A stretch of 64,000 nt of DNA, taken from Neomesorhizobium albiziae. GTDB lineage: Bacteria > Pseudomonadota > Alphaproteobacteria > Rhizobiales > Rhizobiaceae. The number at the start of each line of letters is the position of its first letter. The stretch's first letter is position 1. The notes beneath the pieces were generated by a model, which saw only the letters and a list, made by a program, of their open reading frames with translations, did not search any database and was not told the origin of the DNA. This document shows positions 52,775-60,172 of the stretch, piece after piece. The stretch is from assembly GCF_900114255.1 (NCBI RefSeq), contig NZ_FOSL01000003.1, positions 69,501 to 133,500 of the forward strand. Direction: 5' to 3'. The position numbers and the translations under genes were made by a program.

Positions 52775-53368
52775 ATGGACGCGACCTACAATCTCAATGG
52801 CGGCTTCAAGCCCACCATGAAGCGTTTTGCCGACCTTGCGGGGCCTGACTATTTCCCGACGCCAGCGTGGGCAACTCATGCCCTTATGGAAAATGAGTCG
52901 TTCACCGGAGAGATATGGGAGTGCGCTTGCGGTGACGGGGCAATGTCGCGCGTGCTGGAGAGCCGGGGCAACACCGTACAAAGTTCGGACCTGTATGATC
53001 GGGGCTTTGGCAAATCTGGTATCGACTTCAACGTTGCGAAGACGCCAGCCGACAACATTGTCACCAATCCGCCGTACAACAGCGCTGAAAGCTTCGTCCG
53101 ATCAGGCGTCAAACTCGCCCGCAACAAGTTCGCCCTCCTCCTCCGGCTGGCGTTTCTGGAGGGAGCCAATCGAGCCAATACGATCTTTGCCGAATGCCCG
53201 CCGGCACGCGTTTGGGTATTTAGCGAACGTATCACGTTCTATCCGGCAGGCGCAGTTCAAGCCGGTTCCGGCACCACCGCCTATGCGTGGTTTGTCTGGG
53301 ACAAAAACAGCCCCGCCACGACCGAATTGAAGTGGTTCCAGCCCGGCTATAAAGCGAAATTCCGATAG
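52775..53368 (+). CDS. Phage-type DNA methyltransferase (NPPY motif)
   Basis: A 197-residue solitary methyltransferase. The SAM motif is WECACGDGAMSRVLESRG, and the catalytic motif IV is IVTNPPYNSAESFV, indicating N6-adenine or N4-cytosine chemistry. There is no target-recognition insert and no neighbouring restriction enzyme. Phages and islands use such enzymes to protect their DNA or alter gene expression. GGAGGG lies ten bases before the ATG. The exact CtrA-type box upstream suggests timing with the host cell cycle, as for ccrM. Confidence 0.85.
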   Translation: MDATYNLNGGFKPTMKRFADLAGPDYFPTPAWATHALMENESFTGEIWECACGDGAMSRVLESRGNTVQSSDLYDRGFGKSGIDFNVAKTPADNIVTNPPYNSAESFVRSGVKLARNKFALLLRLAFLEGANRANTIFAECPPARVWVFSERITFYPAGAVQAGSGTTAYAWFVWDKNSPATTELKWFQPGYKAKFR

Positions 53369-53674
53369 CTATACGGGGTTTCGGGCCTGTTGGTGGAGCC
53401 TGCCGGCATCTGTGATACGAAGGCCGCCGTCTATTTGCTCTAAATAGCCTCGATAGATGAAGTTTCTGCTGGAGCCTTTGTGCGAAGTGATGTTGCGAAC
53501 GCGCTGCTCCCAAATGGCTTCATTTGGCCTTGTAAGAGACCCTTGATAATCGTCGGCTGTTAGATTGATACGGTTCGGTATTTCGTGGATGAGCTCCGCT
53601 ATCGACGCTTCGCCATTAGGACGATCGACCAAGATATCCTCTACGATTTCCGAAAGCCTTCGTTCTGTTGTCAT
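53369..53674 (-). CDS. Winged-helix-like hypothetical protein
   Basis: A 101-residue protein. The N-terminus is helical (LSEIVEDILVDRPNGEASIAELIHEIPNR), and the remainder (WEQRVRNITSHKGSSRNFIYRGYLEQIDGGLRITDAGR) resembles the Mrr-N-type winged helix found in front of restriction nucleases. No nuclease domain is attached. The ATG has GGGAGG eight bases upstream; an in-frame TTG two codons earlier is less likely. It converges exactly on the methyltransferase gene with no gap. A DNA-binding role is inferred only. Confidence 0.65.
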   Translation of the reverse strand: MTTERRLSEIVEDILVDRPNGEASIAELIHEIPNRINLTADDYQGSLTRPNEAIWEQRVRNITSHKGSSRNFIYRGYLEQIDGGLRITDAGRLHQQARNPV

Positions 53675-53736
53675 GCCCAATGCCTCCCTTGTTTTGGAGA
53701 GAGGACGTTAGGCGGCTTGCGCTAAACCGCCGTGAC

Positions 53737-53856
53737 TCAGGCGTAGAGAAAATAGATCGTGGCGGCGCCCGCGATAACGGCAATCAGCCATATCGCCATC
53801 GTCCACCTGCCTGCTTTCGGCCCGCCGTAATCAGGTGATTTCTCGTAGCCGTTCAT
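53737..53856 (-). CDS. Tiny membrane protein of the element
   Basis: A 39-residue protein: a polar start (MNGYEKSPDYGGPKAGRW) followed by one membrane helix (MAIWLIAVIAGAATIYFLY). Its ATG overlaps the stop of the upstream gene (ATGA), strong support for coupled translation of two small membrane proteins. It is too short for standard gene finding. No family recognised. Confidence 0.62.
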   Translation of the reverse strand: MNGYEKSPDYGGPKAGRWTMAIWLIAVIAGAATIYFLYA

Positions 53857-54206
53857 TGTCGTGCGCCCATTCTTGCCAAGCAGTCTGCGGCTGGAGTCTC
53901 TGATCGTGGTTTGCCAAGGAACTGGGCATCGGTCAGTAGTTCGCCCGCCCCAGCATTGTCAGCAGACTGAGGTTTCGACAGTTCACGTGCACATTGCTGA
54001 AATGGTGAGAAATATATGTGTGCCGCAGTGGCCAACAGTGCTGCTACGGCCAGTATGGCCGCCAGTTTCGTAAGCTCATTCATCTCCGGTGGTTTTTTCT
54101 CTTTCGAAGGTTGATGCGGTGCTTTCGCGACCTTCTTCAAGGCGCGGTCAAACGCTTTTCTGAGTCGTTCGTTTCGTGGTCGCGGCGGCTTCTTTGAAAC
54201 GATCAA
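53853..54206 (-). CDS. Membrane protein with basic N-terminus, coupled to the tiny membrane gene
   Basis: Up to 117 residues. The first 41 are strongly basic, followed by a helix (LAAILAVAALLATAAHIYF) and a C-terminal domain with two Cys (QQCAREL and ADCLARMG). A two-gene spanin- or entry-exclusion-like pair is conceivable, but nothing shows it. The TTG start at 54206 has no binding site. The ATG at 54083 has GGAG immediately adjacent and would give a 76-residue protein that begins at the membrane helix. Start uncertain. Confidence 0.58.
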   Translation of the reverse strand: MIVSKKPPRPRNERLRKAFDRALKKVAKAPHQPSKEKKPPEMNELTKLAAILAVAALLATAAHIYFSPFQQCARELSKPQSADNAGAGELLTDAQFLGKPRSETPAADCLARMGARQ

Positions 54207-54254
54207 GTTGTGTTTTAGTATCGGCTGATTTTTTCATTTGTCGAATCGACCAAA

Positions 54255-54911
54255 ATGCCGAACAAGTTCGTTTTTGCAGACGAAGCAGGCTGCTTCACGT
54301 TCAAGAAACAAAATGGCGCAAGCCGTTATTTTACGCTCTGCACTCTAGCGACCGACGATTGTTCCTTGTCGAATGACCTTTTAGCTCTTCGACGCGAGCT
54401 TGTCATAAATGGAGATGAAGGACGCGACAAACTTCACGCGACTTCAGACAAGCAGAACGTGCGTGACCGGGTGTTTGCGCTCCTAGAGAATCACGACTTT
54501 CGTGTCGATGTTACGGTACTGGAAAAGAGCAAGGCGCAGCCGCAAACCAGGGTCGATGAACCTACCTTCTACAAATACGCGTGGTTTTTCCATTTCAAGC
54601 ACGTGGGTCCAAAGCTCCTAGCCGATGGACACAAACTACTGATTACAGCTGCCGCTCTGGGGGACCGGAAGAAGCGAGCCGCCTTCAAAGAAGGCGTAAA
54701 CAACACGGTGCAACAGGTCGCTCCGCGCGAGCGCTGGGAGGTCAGCTTTATCGACTCGATGGGAGACCCACTGCTATGGGCGGCAGACTATTGCGCGTGG
54801 GCGGTACAGCGAAGATTAGAACTGGGAGACGACCGCTCTCACAAGCTTATTAAGCCAAAGATCGCCTCTGAATTCGACCTTTGGGCATCCGGCACAAAAC
54901 ACTATTACTAA
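54255..54911 (+). CDS. DUF3800 family protein
   Basis: A 218-residue protein with the DUF3800 pattern. It has an N-terminal FVFADEAG motif with neighbouring acidic residues, a central strand-helix region, and a C-terminal DPLLWAADYCAWAV with Asp residues. The fold is thought to be RNase H-like, and members are common in mobile elements and defence loci, suggesting nuclease activity; this is not proven for this protein. It is monocistronic, with AT content higher than the flanking chromosome. No strong ribosome site was seen before the ATG. Confidence 0.85.
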   Translation: MPNKFVFADEAGCFTFKKQNGASRYFTLCTLATDDCSLSNDLLALRRELVINGDEGRDKLHATSDKQNVRDRVFALLENHDFRVDVTVLEKSKAQPQTRVDEPTFYKYAWFFHFKHVGPKLLADGHKLLITAAALGDRKKRAAFKEGVNNTVQQVAPRERWEVSFIDSMGDPLLWAADYCAWAVQRRLELGDDRSHKLIKPKIASEFDLWASGTKHYY

Positions 54912-55670
54912 AAAAATTGTGACCCGCACTCTTGGCTATCCGTTTTACGGGAAATGCCCGAGGGCACCTTTACCAAGCAAGGGTCACTATCCACAGATAA
55001 CGTGATTCTCAGTGCGAATCAAGCTTGACGGGCTTGACACCGGGTTAAAATCACCCATCGATTCGGCCTAGAGATCAGCTAATCGAGTGAATACATTCAC
55101 CTTTTCCTCTTGAAACTTTTTGTTTTCCACAGTGGAAGTCGAAGTCCGCCAGATAGTGATGTTGACCGATGCAGGGATGAAGGGACTTGCAGGGACTTTT
55201 TCCTCTTAACGCGAGAAAAATGCAGTTTTTACATTTTTCCATAGGGAGCAGGAAAACATCCCTTCACATCCCTGCATCCCTGCACTGCCGCTGAAAAAGA
55301 ATTCGGATTTCAAAAACCAGGCCCGCAACGGTCGCCGAGATCGCATGTTTCCAAGGACGAGTGCGACGAGTGCCGGAAGCAATTCACTGGGTACATATTC
55401 GCGCGATCTTCGATGAAGCGGACAGGCTCGGAAGCTGCGGTTTGACGCAAGGGTCGCGGCGTGATGGCAAACGAATCAGGGGCAATAGAGTAATTAAGAA
55501 GCCAAGAGAGATTTAGAACCTGAGCGTTATTGCTATAATTGAATGAATTGTCTAAGTTAGGTCAATTGACGGTTTCATTTCCGGGGATGATACGAAACGA
55601 TATTTGCGATCGTGTAACCTTTCTCATAAACGTTAGTACAACTTTTACCATATCATACTATGAGGTAAGT
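54912..55670. other. 759-bp non-coding block with origin-like structure
   Basis: It holds DnaA-box-like sites (CTATCCACA at 54987-54995 and TTTTCCACA at 55123-55131), the concentric palindrome at 55170-55284, a tandem GACGAGTGC pair (55356-55373) and an AT-rich lead into the lipoprotein gene. One frame near 55330-55440 reads CDECRKQFTGYIFA, reminiscent of an IS1595 transposase zinc ribbon, but without an intact gene. No convincing coding sequence. Confidence 0.6.
55170..55284. other. Concentric double palindrome, candidate replication origin of the element
   Basis: Three AGGGA units at 55173, 55181 and 55191 (spacings 8 and 10) are mirrored exactly by three TCCCT units at 55259, 55269 and 55277 (spacings 10 and 8). 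Inside, GAAAAATG (55215-55222) is mirrored by CATTTTTC (55232-55239). Both levels share the centre 55227. The middle is AT-rich. Iteron-like arms around an AT-rich core near DnaA-box-like sites suggest an origin or a multimeric operator. Confidence 0.65.
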
Positions 55671-56498
55671 ATGCGTGGAATATCTTACGCTCTCGCGTCG
55701 ATACCGTTGCTAATTTTACTTGTCGGTTGTGGTACAACAATTCCTCAAATGACACTTGGAGGTCAAGAGGAATGGATCGAAGAGGTAGAGCTAATACAAC
55801 TCATCAGATGCGAGCTTCACTACGGTGTTCAGCAAGCACTTGACGCTTTTCCCAAGACGGAAGAACCGAATACGGGGTACAATCTTGAGTGGCTGAGGGA
55901 CTGGGAGTCTAAGCTCAGCCTAAAAATCACAGTAGATGAGCGCAGCACGCTCTCACCTGGGGTGACCTACAAAGAACCGCTTCGAAACGCAGTTTCCCAA
56001 TTTCAGACTACTATCCCGCAAAATTTTTCCGCCTCCGTCGGACTTCACTCTTCCGCGCAAGCAACAAGGGTCGAAACCATTGGATTTTCCTACAAATTTG
56101 CCGACCTCCTTGCCGAAGGAAGGCTGAAGAAAGGTGATTGCCAGAAGCGCATCCGCAACAAGGTCATCGTTAGTGATTTCAAGATTGGAGATTTCTTGAT
56201 GACGAAAGCGTTCGTGGCCAATCATACGGACGCGGTAGTTCAGAACGGCGAAGATTCGCCCTACTCTACGTTCACCTACGACACGACATTCATCATCACC
56301 TATGGAGGTAACATCACCCCTGTTTGGAACCTAATCCATATTACGGCAAATTCCACATCGCCACTTTACAACGCTGTCCGTTCCAAAACCCACAATCTCA
56401 CGATGACGCTAGGAAGGGTTGGGTCGAGCCAGGCAGCCGCGGTGGCCAATGCCAACTTAATTGGCCAGGCCGTGGCCCGTGCTCTCGACGATCGTTAA
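55671..56498 (+). CDS. Lipoprotein of unknown function
   Basis: A 275-residue lipoprotein. The signal MRGISYALASIPLLILLVGC has its lipobox Cys at about residue 20. The mature part is mostly beta-like, with KLSLKITVDERSTL and TFTYDTTFIITYGGNITPVWNL. It ends in an Ala/Asn-rich helix (SSQAAAVANANLIGQAVARAL). No family recognised. GAGGTAAGT precedes the ATG; the longer upstream reading is AT-rich and unlikely. The gene is less GC-rich than the chromosome. It lies 15 bases before a Cys-rich protein gene, so the two probably act together at the cell surface. Confidence 0.75.
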   Translation: MRGISYALASIPLLILLVGCGTTIPQMTLGGQEEWIEEVELIQLIRCELHYGVQQALDAFPKTEEPNTGYNLEWLRDWESKLSLKITVDERSTLSPGVTYKEPLRNAVSQFQTTIPQNFSASVGLHSSAQATRVETIGFSYKFADLLAEGRLKKGDCQKRIRNKVIVSDFKIGDFLMTKAFVANHTDAVVQNGEDSPYSTFTYDTTFIITYGGNITPVWNLIHITANSTSPLYNAVRSKTHNLTMTLGRVGSSQAAAVANANLIGQAVARALDDR

Positions 56499-56513
56499 GG
56501 AGGGAACAGTTAG

Positions 56514-56786
56514 ATGTCGACCAATTCACCCCAAAATCTCGGTGAGGCACTGGAACAGGGCTATGAATCGGTATCCCAGGAGGAGTTTGAAGAGGCTACC
56601 CAAGGAAGGGGCGAACTTTTCGAATTTTTCGCCGAGATTAATTGTAGCATGCAACCGAACGACGTAGTGTGCCAAAGGACGCGGTGCATCGATCGTCCCG
56701 ACGGCCGATTCAAATATATATCCACTTGTTTCGACGGGGTTTGTAAGCACCACGCGCGAAAGCGTTGTGAACCAACCGACAACTAG
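56514..56786 (+). CDS. Small Cys-rich acidic protein
   Basis: A 90-residue protein. The acidic N-terminal half (EALEQGYESVSQEEFEEATQ) is followed by a Cys-rich half with Cys at about 44, 53, 58, 72, 76 and 85 (NCSMQ, VCQRTRC, STCFDGVC, RCEP). The pattern could bind zinc or form disulfides; there is no signal peptide. AAGGAGGG precedes the ATG, and the gene follows the lipoprotein gene after 15 bases. No family recognised. Confidence 0.68.
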   Translation: MSTNSPQNLGEALEQGYESVSQEEFEEATQGRGELFEFFAEINCSMQPNDVVCQRTRCIDRPDGRFKYISTCFDGVCKHHARKRCEPTDN

Positions 56787-56992
56787 GCTCAGGGCCTGGC
56801 TGTCCTCTATCCCGTGTTATTTGCCGGCCCATCGGAAACGACAATGGTGACACGGCCAAGGAAGAAGCGGGATCGCTTCGGCAGGGTGAAGCAACGTCCA
56901 TTCTCGCGGCATCTCCATCGACAGCGCCCAATTCGAGCGAACAACTATCTCGCCAATAGGATGTGATTAAGTATCAGATCAGGGCGGGAAGA

Positions 56993-57610
56993 ATGTCAGA
57001 AGCGCGAAAGGTCGGCGGAAGGCGGGAAGGTGCGGGGCGACCGAAAGGGAGCCTGAACAAGCGCTCAATCCAGGCGATCGAGGAAGTCGCCGAGCGTTGG
57101 CCCGACTGGACACCGCTGATGCATCTGGCGACGGTTGCCAATGACAAAGCCTTGGATGAAGAAATCCGGCTCGACGCAGCTAAAGCCGCTGCGCCTTACG
57201 TCCACCCGAAACCCAAAGGCGTCGAACTCGATCCCGATGGGATTGTAGCGCTCGAAGCACGCATTACAGCCGCACGTCTTCTGGCGACGGCTAGAACGAT
57301 GGATGACAACCCTGGCCTTGCCGACAGGCTGGCACGTGCCGCCCTACGGATATCGGATCAAGTGGTCGTAGTGGAGCGTGCCGATCGCGCGCCAGTCGTC
57401 TCGTACGAGGAGGCCGCGCCTGTCCGCTCCCGTTCATCGGAGACGGAGCCGGAACCCACACCCGCATGTCAACCGGCGCTCCGGCCTGCTGCTGCGCCCG
57501 GACCGAAACCGGCCGCCGATCGCCCGGCCTACACGCCGGTCACGCACTGGCCGGAGCCCAAGAACCACTCGAGCCTGATGGCTGACGACTATTCCCCTTT
57601 CAAGGATTGA
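56993..57610 (+). CDS. Phage terminase small subunit-like protein
   Basis: A 205-residue protein. The N-terminal motif VGGRREGAGRPKGSLNK is widespread in phage small-terminase and related packaging-gene products. LDEEIRLDAAKAAAPYVHPKPK is the second hallmark of that group. The C-terminal 70 residues are Pro/Ala-rich and probably disordered. The start at MSEARKVGG follows GGGCGGGAAGA. No large terminase, portal or capsid gene follows, so if it acts in packaging it must redirect a helper phage. The same motifs occur in proteins of unproven function, so the role is inference. Confidence 0.68.
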   Translation: MSEARKVGGRREGAGRPKGSLNKRSIQAIEEVAERWPDWTPLMHLATVANDKALDEEIRLDAAKAAAPYVHPKPKGVELDPDGIVALEARITAARLLATARTMDDNPGLADRLARAALRISDQVVVVERADRAPVVSYEEAAPVRSRSSETEPEPTPACQPALRPAAAPGPKPAADRPAYTPVTHWPEPKNHSSLMADDYSPFKD

Positions 57611-57615
57611 AAACG

Positions 57616-58224
57616 ATGCAACACGTAACGAGCGACTATCTCGAAAATCAGATCGAAGCGGTTGGAGGTGTCCTCGCTGATCTGGAGAAGGAAGCGCAAT
57701 CGCTGGCGTATGCTGCCGTCTCAGGGGACAAACGAGCGGTCGACAGGCTGGCAAAAATCAAAGCCGATATCGAACGCGCGAAGGCCGACACTGTCGTTTT
57801 CGAGCAAGCCAAGGTCAAGGCTGAGCAGATCGAGATCGCCGAGATCAGCGCCGAAGCCAAGGCCGAACGCGCTTCCGCGATAAAGCAGGCTGTCGCACTT
57901 GCCGGCAAAATCCAGCAGGCGGCAAGGCGGGTTGATGAGATCGCTGCGGAGTTCCGGGCGATCATCTCTGAACTGCCGATAGCGGAACATCAACTTTGGC
58001 AAACTCTTAGGAAGGCCGCCGCAGTCCCCTCAGATGGGATCATTGGGCGCAAAAATCTGGCAAGCCATGCCTTCGCTGTGATGGTCAATGCCAACGAAGC
58101 TCCAGCATTCCAGCCTCGCCCCGTCGCAGACATCGCCGGTGTGGCGTGGGGCTACCTCAGCGAAAAGGAAGCCGGCTTAGTCGTCGGCGTGCCTCCAAGG
58201 CAGCGCGCTTCGTCGATCAGTTGA
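57616..58224 (+). CDS. Coiled-coil protein downstream of the TerS-like gene
   Basis: A 202-residue protein. A long helical coiled coil fills about 10-125 (LADLEKEAQSLAYAAVSGDKRAVDRLAKIKADIERAKAD and following), and a short globular end contains PRPVADIAGVAWGYLSEKEAG. It resembles phage scaffold or small accessory proteins in shape only. The previous stop lies five bases upstream of the ATG, and an in-frame TTG overlaps that stop, so coupling is likely. The 3' end overlaps the convergent HEPN gene by eight bases. Confidence 0.68.
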   Translation: MQHVTSDYLENQIEAVGGVLADLEKEAQSLAYAAVSGDKRAVDRLAKIKADIERAKADTVVFEQAKVKAEQIEIAEISAEAKAERASAIKQAVALAGKIQQAARRVDEIAAEFRAIISELPIAEHQLWQTLRKAAAVPSDGIIGRKNLASHAFAVMVNANEAPAFQPRPVADIAGVAWGYLSEKEAGLVVGVPPRQRASSIS

Positions 58225-59164
58225 ATGCGAGGCTGTCCAGATAGCTATCTCGCTCTCCGCTATCGAGCACCGCGACCATATCTTTATCCGCAAGGATTTT
58301 GAGGAACGATCTCCGCAGCAAGCCTTCTGACATCTCAGAAAGCTTTCCAGATTTCTCGTTGGTAAGCCTATGTAGCTTTACACCGTGAACAATCTTTGAG
58401 CGCCACGAGTACGCATCCTTAGCCTGACGGAATATCGATCTCCTTTCCTCTGAGCTTTCACCGAGAAAAAGTCCAATGCGTTGAGACAGTCGGAAAGTTG
58501 TCTCGCTCGGGCTTTCAGGCCCAAAGAGCGCCTCGAACGCAACCCACTGAAGGAGAAATCGCAACGTCCACTCACCTTCACGAAGCGCCTTGGCCACCAA
58601 CGACAAGGCGGTCCAAATAGATCCGGTTCTGTTCAGAGAGAGGATCGCTTGGAGGAGGTCGCCGCCACGTTGCAGATCTGGCAGGGTAGGCACGTTGTCG
58701 AGTTCAACATCTGCAACCCGAATTGGATAAAGGCTAGATGTCTGCCTCAACGATTGGGGATCAAGATCGCGATCGAAATGGCAGGTGAGTTGACCGGATA
58801 AAGGAGACGGCTTCACCAGCCAAAGGGCCGTTGCCGCCAAGAAGAACTTCTCATCGATCACCGCTTGGATGGATCGCGGCCTCGAACCACGCCAACTAGG
58901 GTCCGGACTACCAAGAGCCTCGGCCTCGTACCGCGCAGAGAGGACTATTTGCGCTTCCTTTGCTCGCTCCCGCTGAGAGTACGAGAGGAGATTTAGAAGA
59001 TAGTCGTCGCTCACAACCCATTTAGGTACCGGCTCGAGGAAAATCCCGGAGGCAAGTTCAAACGGTGCGTCGATCGGCGGCTTTTCGAAATTGGTTTCGA
59101 ATATGAAGGAACAAGCGTACCACATCTCAGCTACCGGACCCCCAATGCCTGGTTGGCTTTCCAT
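58217..59164 (-). CDS. Apea-type HEPN domain protein, candidate phage-defence factor
   Basis: A 315-residue protein. The first 180 residues are of unknown fold. The C-terminal region (about 195-300) matches the Apea-like HEPN pattern, with LLQWVAFEALFGPESP, RLSQRIGLFL and the R-x4-H ribonuclease motif in WRSKIVHG. HEPN proteins of this type, such as ApeA, abort phage infection by RNA cleavage. The gene is monocistronic and oriented against the rest of the element, as cargo genes often are. The ribosome site is weak. Defence activity is inferred. Confidence 0.75.
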   Translation of the reverse strand: MESQPGIGGPVAEMWYACSFIFETNFEKPPIDAPFELASGIFLEPVPKWVVSDDYLLNLLSYSQRERAKEAQIVLSARYEAEALGSPDPSWRGSRPRSIQAVIDEKFFLAATALWLVKPSPLSGQLTCHFDRDLDPQSLRQTSSLYPIRVADVELDNVPTLPDLQRGGDLLQAILSLNRTGSIWTALSLVAKALREGEWTLRFLLQWVAFEALFGPESPSETTFRLSQRIGLFLGESSEERRSIFRQAKDAYSWRSKIVHGVKLHRLTNEKSGKLSEMSEGLLRRSFLKILADKDMVAVLDSGERDSYLDSLAFN

Positions 59165-59363
59165 CAATCGTGCTGCTCTCTATGAGCGATGCGGGCGGTG
59201 CGCCCGGGCTTCTTGATCTCCACGCGCGACAGCATTGCCGTGACGGTCCCACGTGTCTACCGACGCGGGTTCCAGATTAGGATAATGCTTCCGCTCACCC
59301 CAATTTCAACTAGACCACCGCAACAGTAGTCCTGTAAGGGACCATCGATTTGATCGCTTGCAT

Positions 59364-59678
59364 TTACGTTTCCTGCTGCGGGCCTGAACTGGTTTTCGGA
59401 AAGCTGTATGCGGTGAAACCGAAAAGAGCAGCGCTTAGTAGGTCCAGCGGCAACCAGATTTCTCGCGAGAGATAAATCGGCAGAAACGGATTGAACACCA
59501 GCGCCGTGAAGAACAGGCAGTAGCCGAGCCCATCATTGCCGGCAGATTTCGCTTTAATGCCGCAATAGAGGCCCGCAGCGAAGATGCCGAGCCGCAGCAC
59601 CTGATAGTATCCGTAGGGCAAGGGAAGGATCGCAACTGCAAGCGCGACCGCTGCGACGATAGCGACTATGCGGGTCAT
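59364..59678 (-). CDS. Small multi-pass membrane protein (DUF6804-like)
   Basis: A 104-residue protein with three to four hydrophobic segments, starting MTRIVAIVAAVALAVAILPL and containing PYGYYQVLRLGIFAAGLYCGIKA and VFNPFLPIYLSR. It resembles the small DUF6804-type membrane proteins frequent in genomic islands. Its start overlaps the stop of the upstream gene by four bases (ATGA), so the two are coupled. Function unknown. Confidence 0.7.
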   Translation of the reverse strand: MTRIVAIVAAVALAVAILPLPYGYYQVLRLGIFAAGLYCGIKAKSAGNDGLGYCLFFTALVFNPFLPIYLSREIWLPLDLLSAALFGFTAYSFPKTSSGPQQET

Positions 59679-60022
59679 CCGCGCGCCCTCTCAACGGTAG
59701 AGCCTATCGCCGCGACAAGCAGTCCGCCGATCATAAATGCAAGTCCAGGAAAGAAAACCGGCACAACGGCCCAAAGTGGCCAATCCCAAGCATAATAGGC
59801 TCCGTATCCGCCTATAAACATGCCGGCTGCGAGCAAGAGTCCGGCCCGAAAAACGAACACACCAACCAGGAATAGAGCCGGAACCCACCATCCCTCCCAG
59901 CCGAACCATTCTTCCGCACCGGCTTCAAAAGCCACGGCATAGAAGCCTATCGCGGCCAGCGCGAGCGCCATAACGCCGAACACGCCAACGAAGCCGATAA
60001 CCGACGTAGCAAAATCTTTCAT
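59675..60022 (-). CDS. Small multi-pass membrane protein
   Basis: A 115-residue protein with three or four membrane helices, rich in Trp, Gly and Phe (EEWFGWEGWWVPALFLVG and GYGAYYAWDWPLWAVVP). No family recognised. It is the first gene of a two-gene unit with the DUF6804-like protein, the last cargo before the right end of the element. The 21-bp end repeat lies 94 bases upstream of its start. Confidence 0.65.
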   Translation of the reverse strand: MKDFATSVIGFVGVFGVMALALAAIGFYAVAFEAGAEEWFGWEGWWVPALFLVGVFVFRAGLLLAAGMFIGGYGAYYAWDWPLWAVVPVFFPGLAFMIGGLLVAAIGSTVERARG

Positions 60023-60116
60023 GATTAGTCCCCCAACGTCCCGAGCCGAGGATTGCTCATGTCGAGGCCGACGGCAAGCGCTGAGGGGAGATTGTCCATC
60101 AACATCCGCAGGTATT

Positions 60117-60137
60117 TATTCGACGGATATTCGACGC
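60117..60137 (+). repeat. 21-bp element-end repeat, right copy (candidate integrase arm site)
   Basis: Identical to 48753-48773 and in the same orientation, 35 bases inside the right attachment repeat. The presence of the same tandem half sites near both ends is what integrase arm sites look like. Confidence 0.7.
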
Positions 60138-60172
60138 ATCTGCGCGAGGCAGAGCTAAGTGCTTGAAAATAT

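Noticed and set aside
53853-54206. Calling the 54206 TTG as a firm start
   Set aside because: No ribosome site precedes it; the ATG at 54083 is equally possible, so the start is left open.
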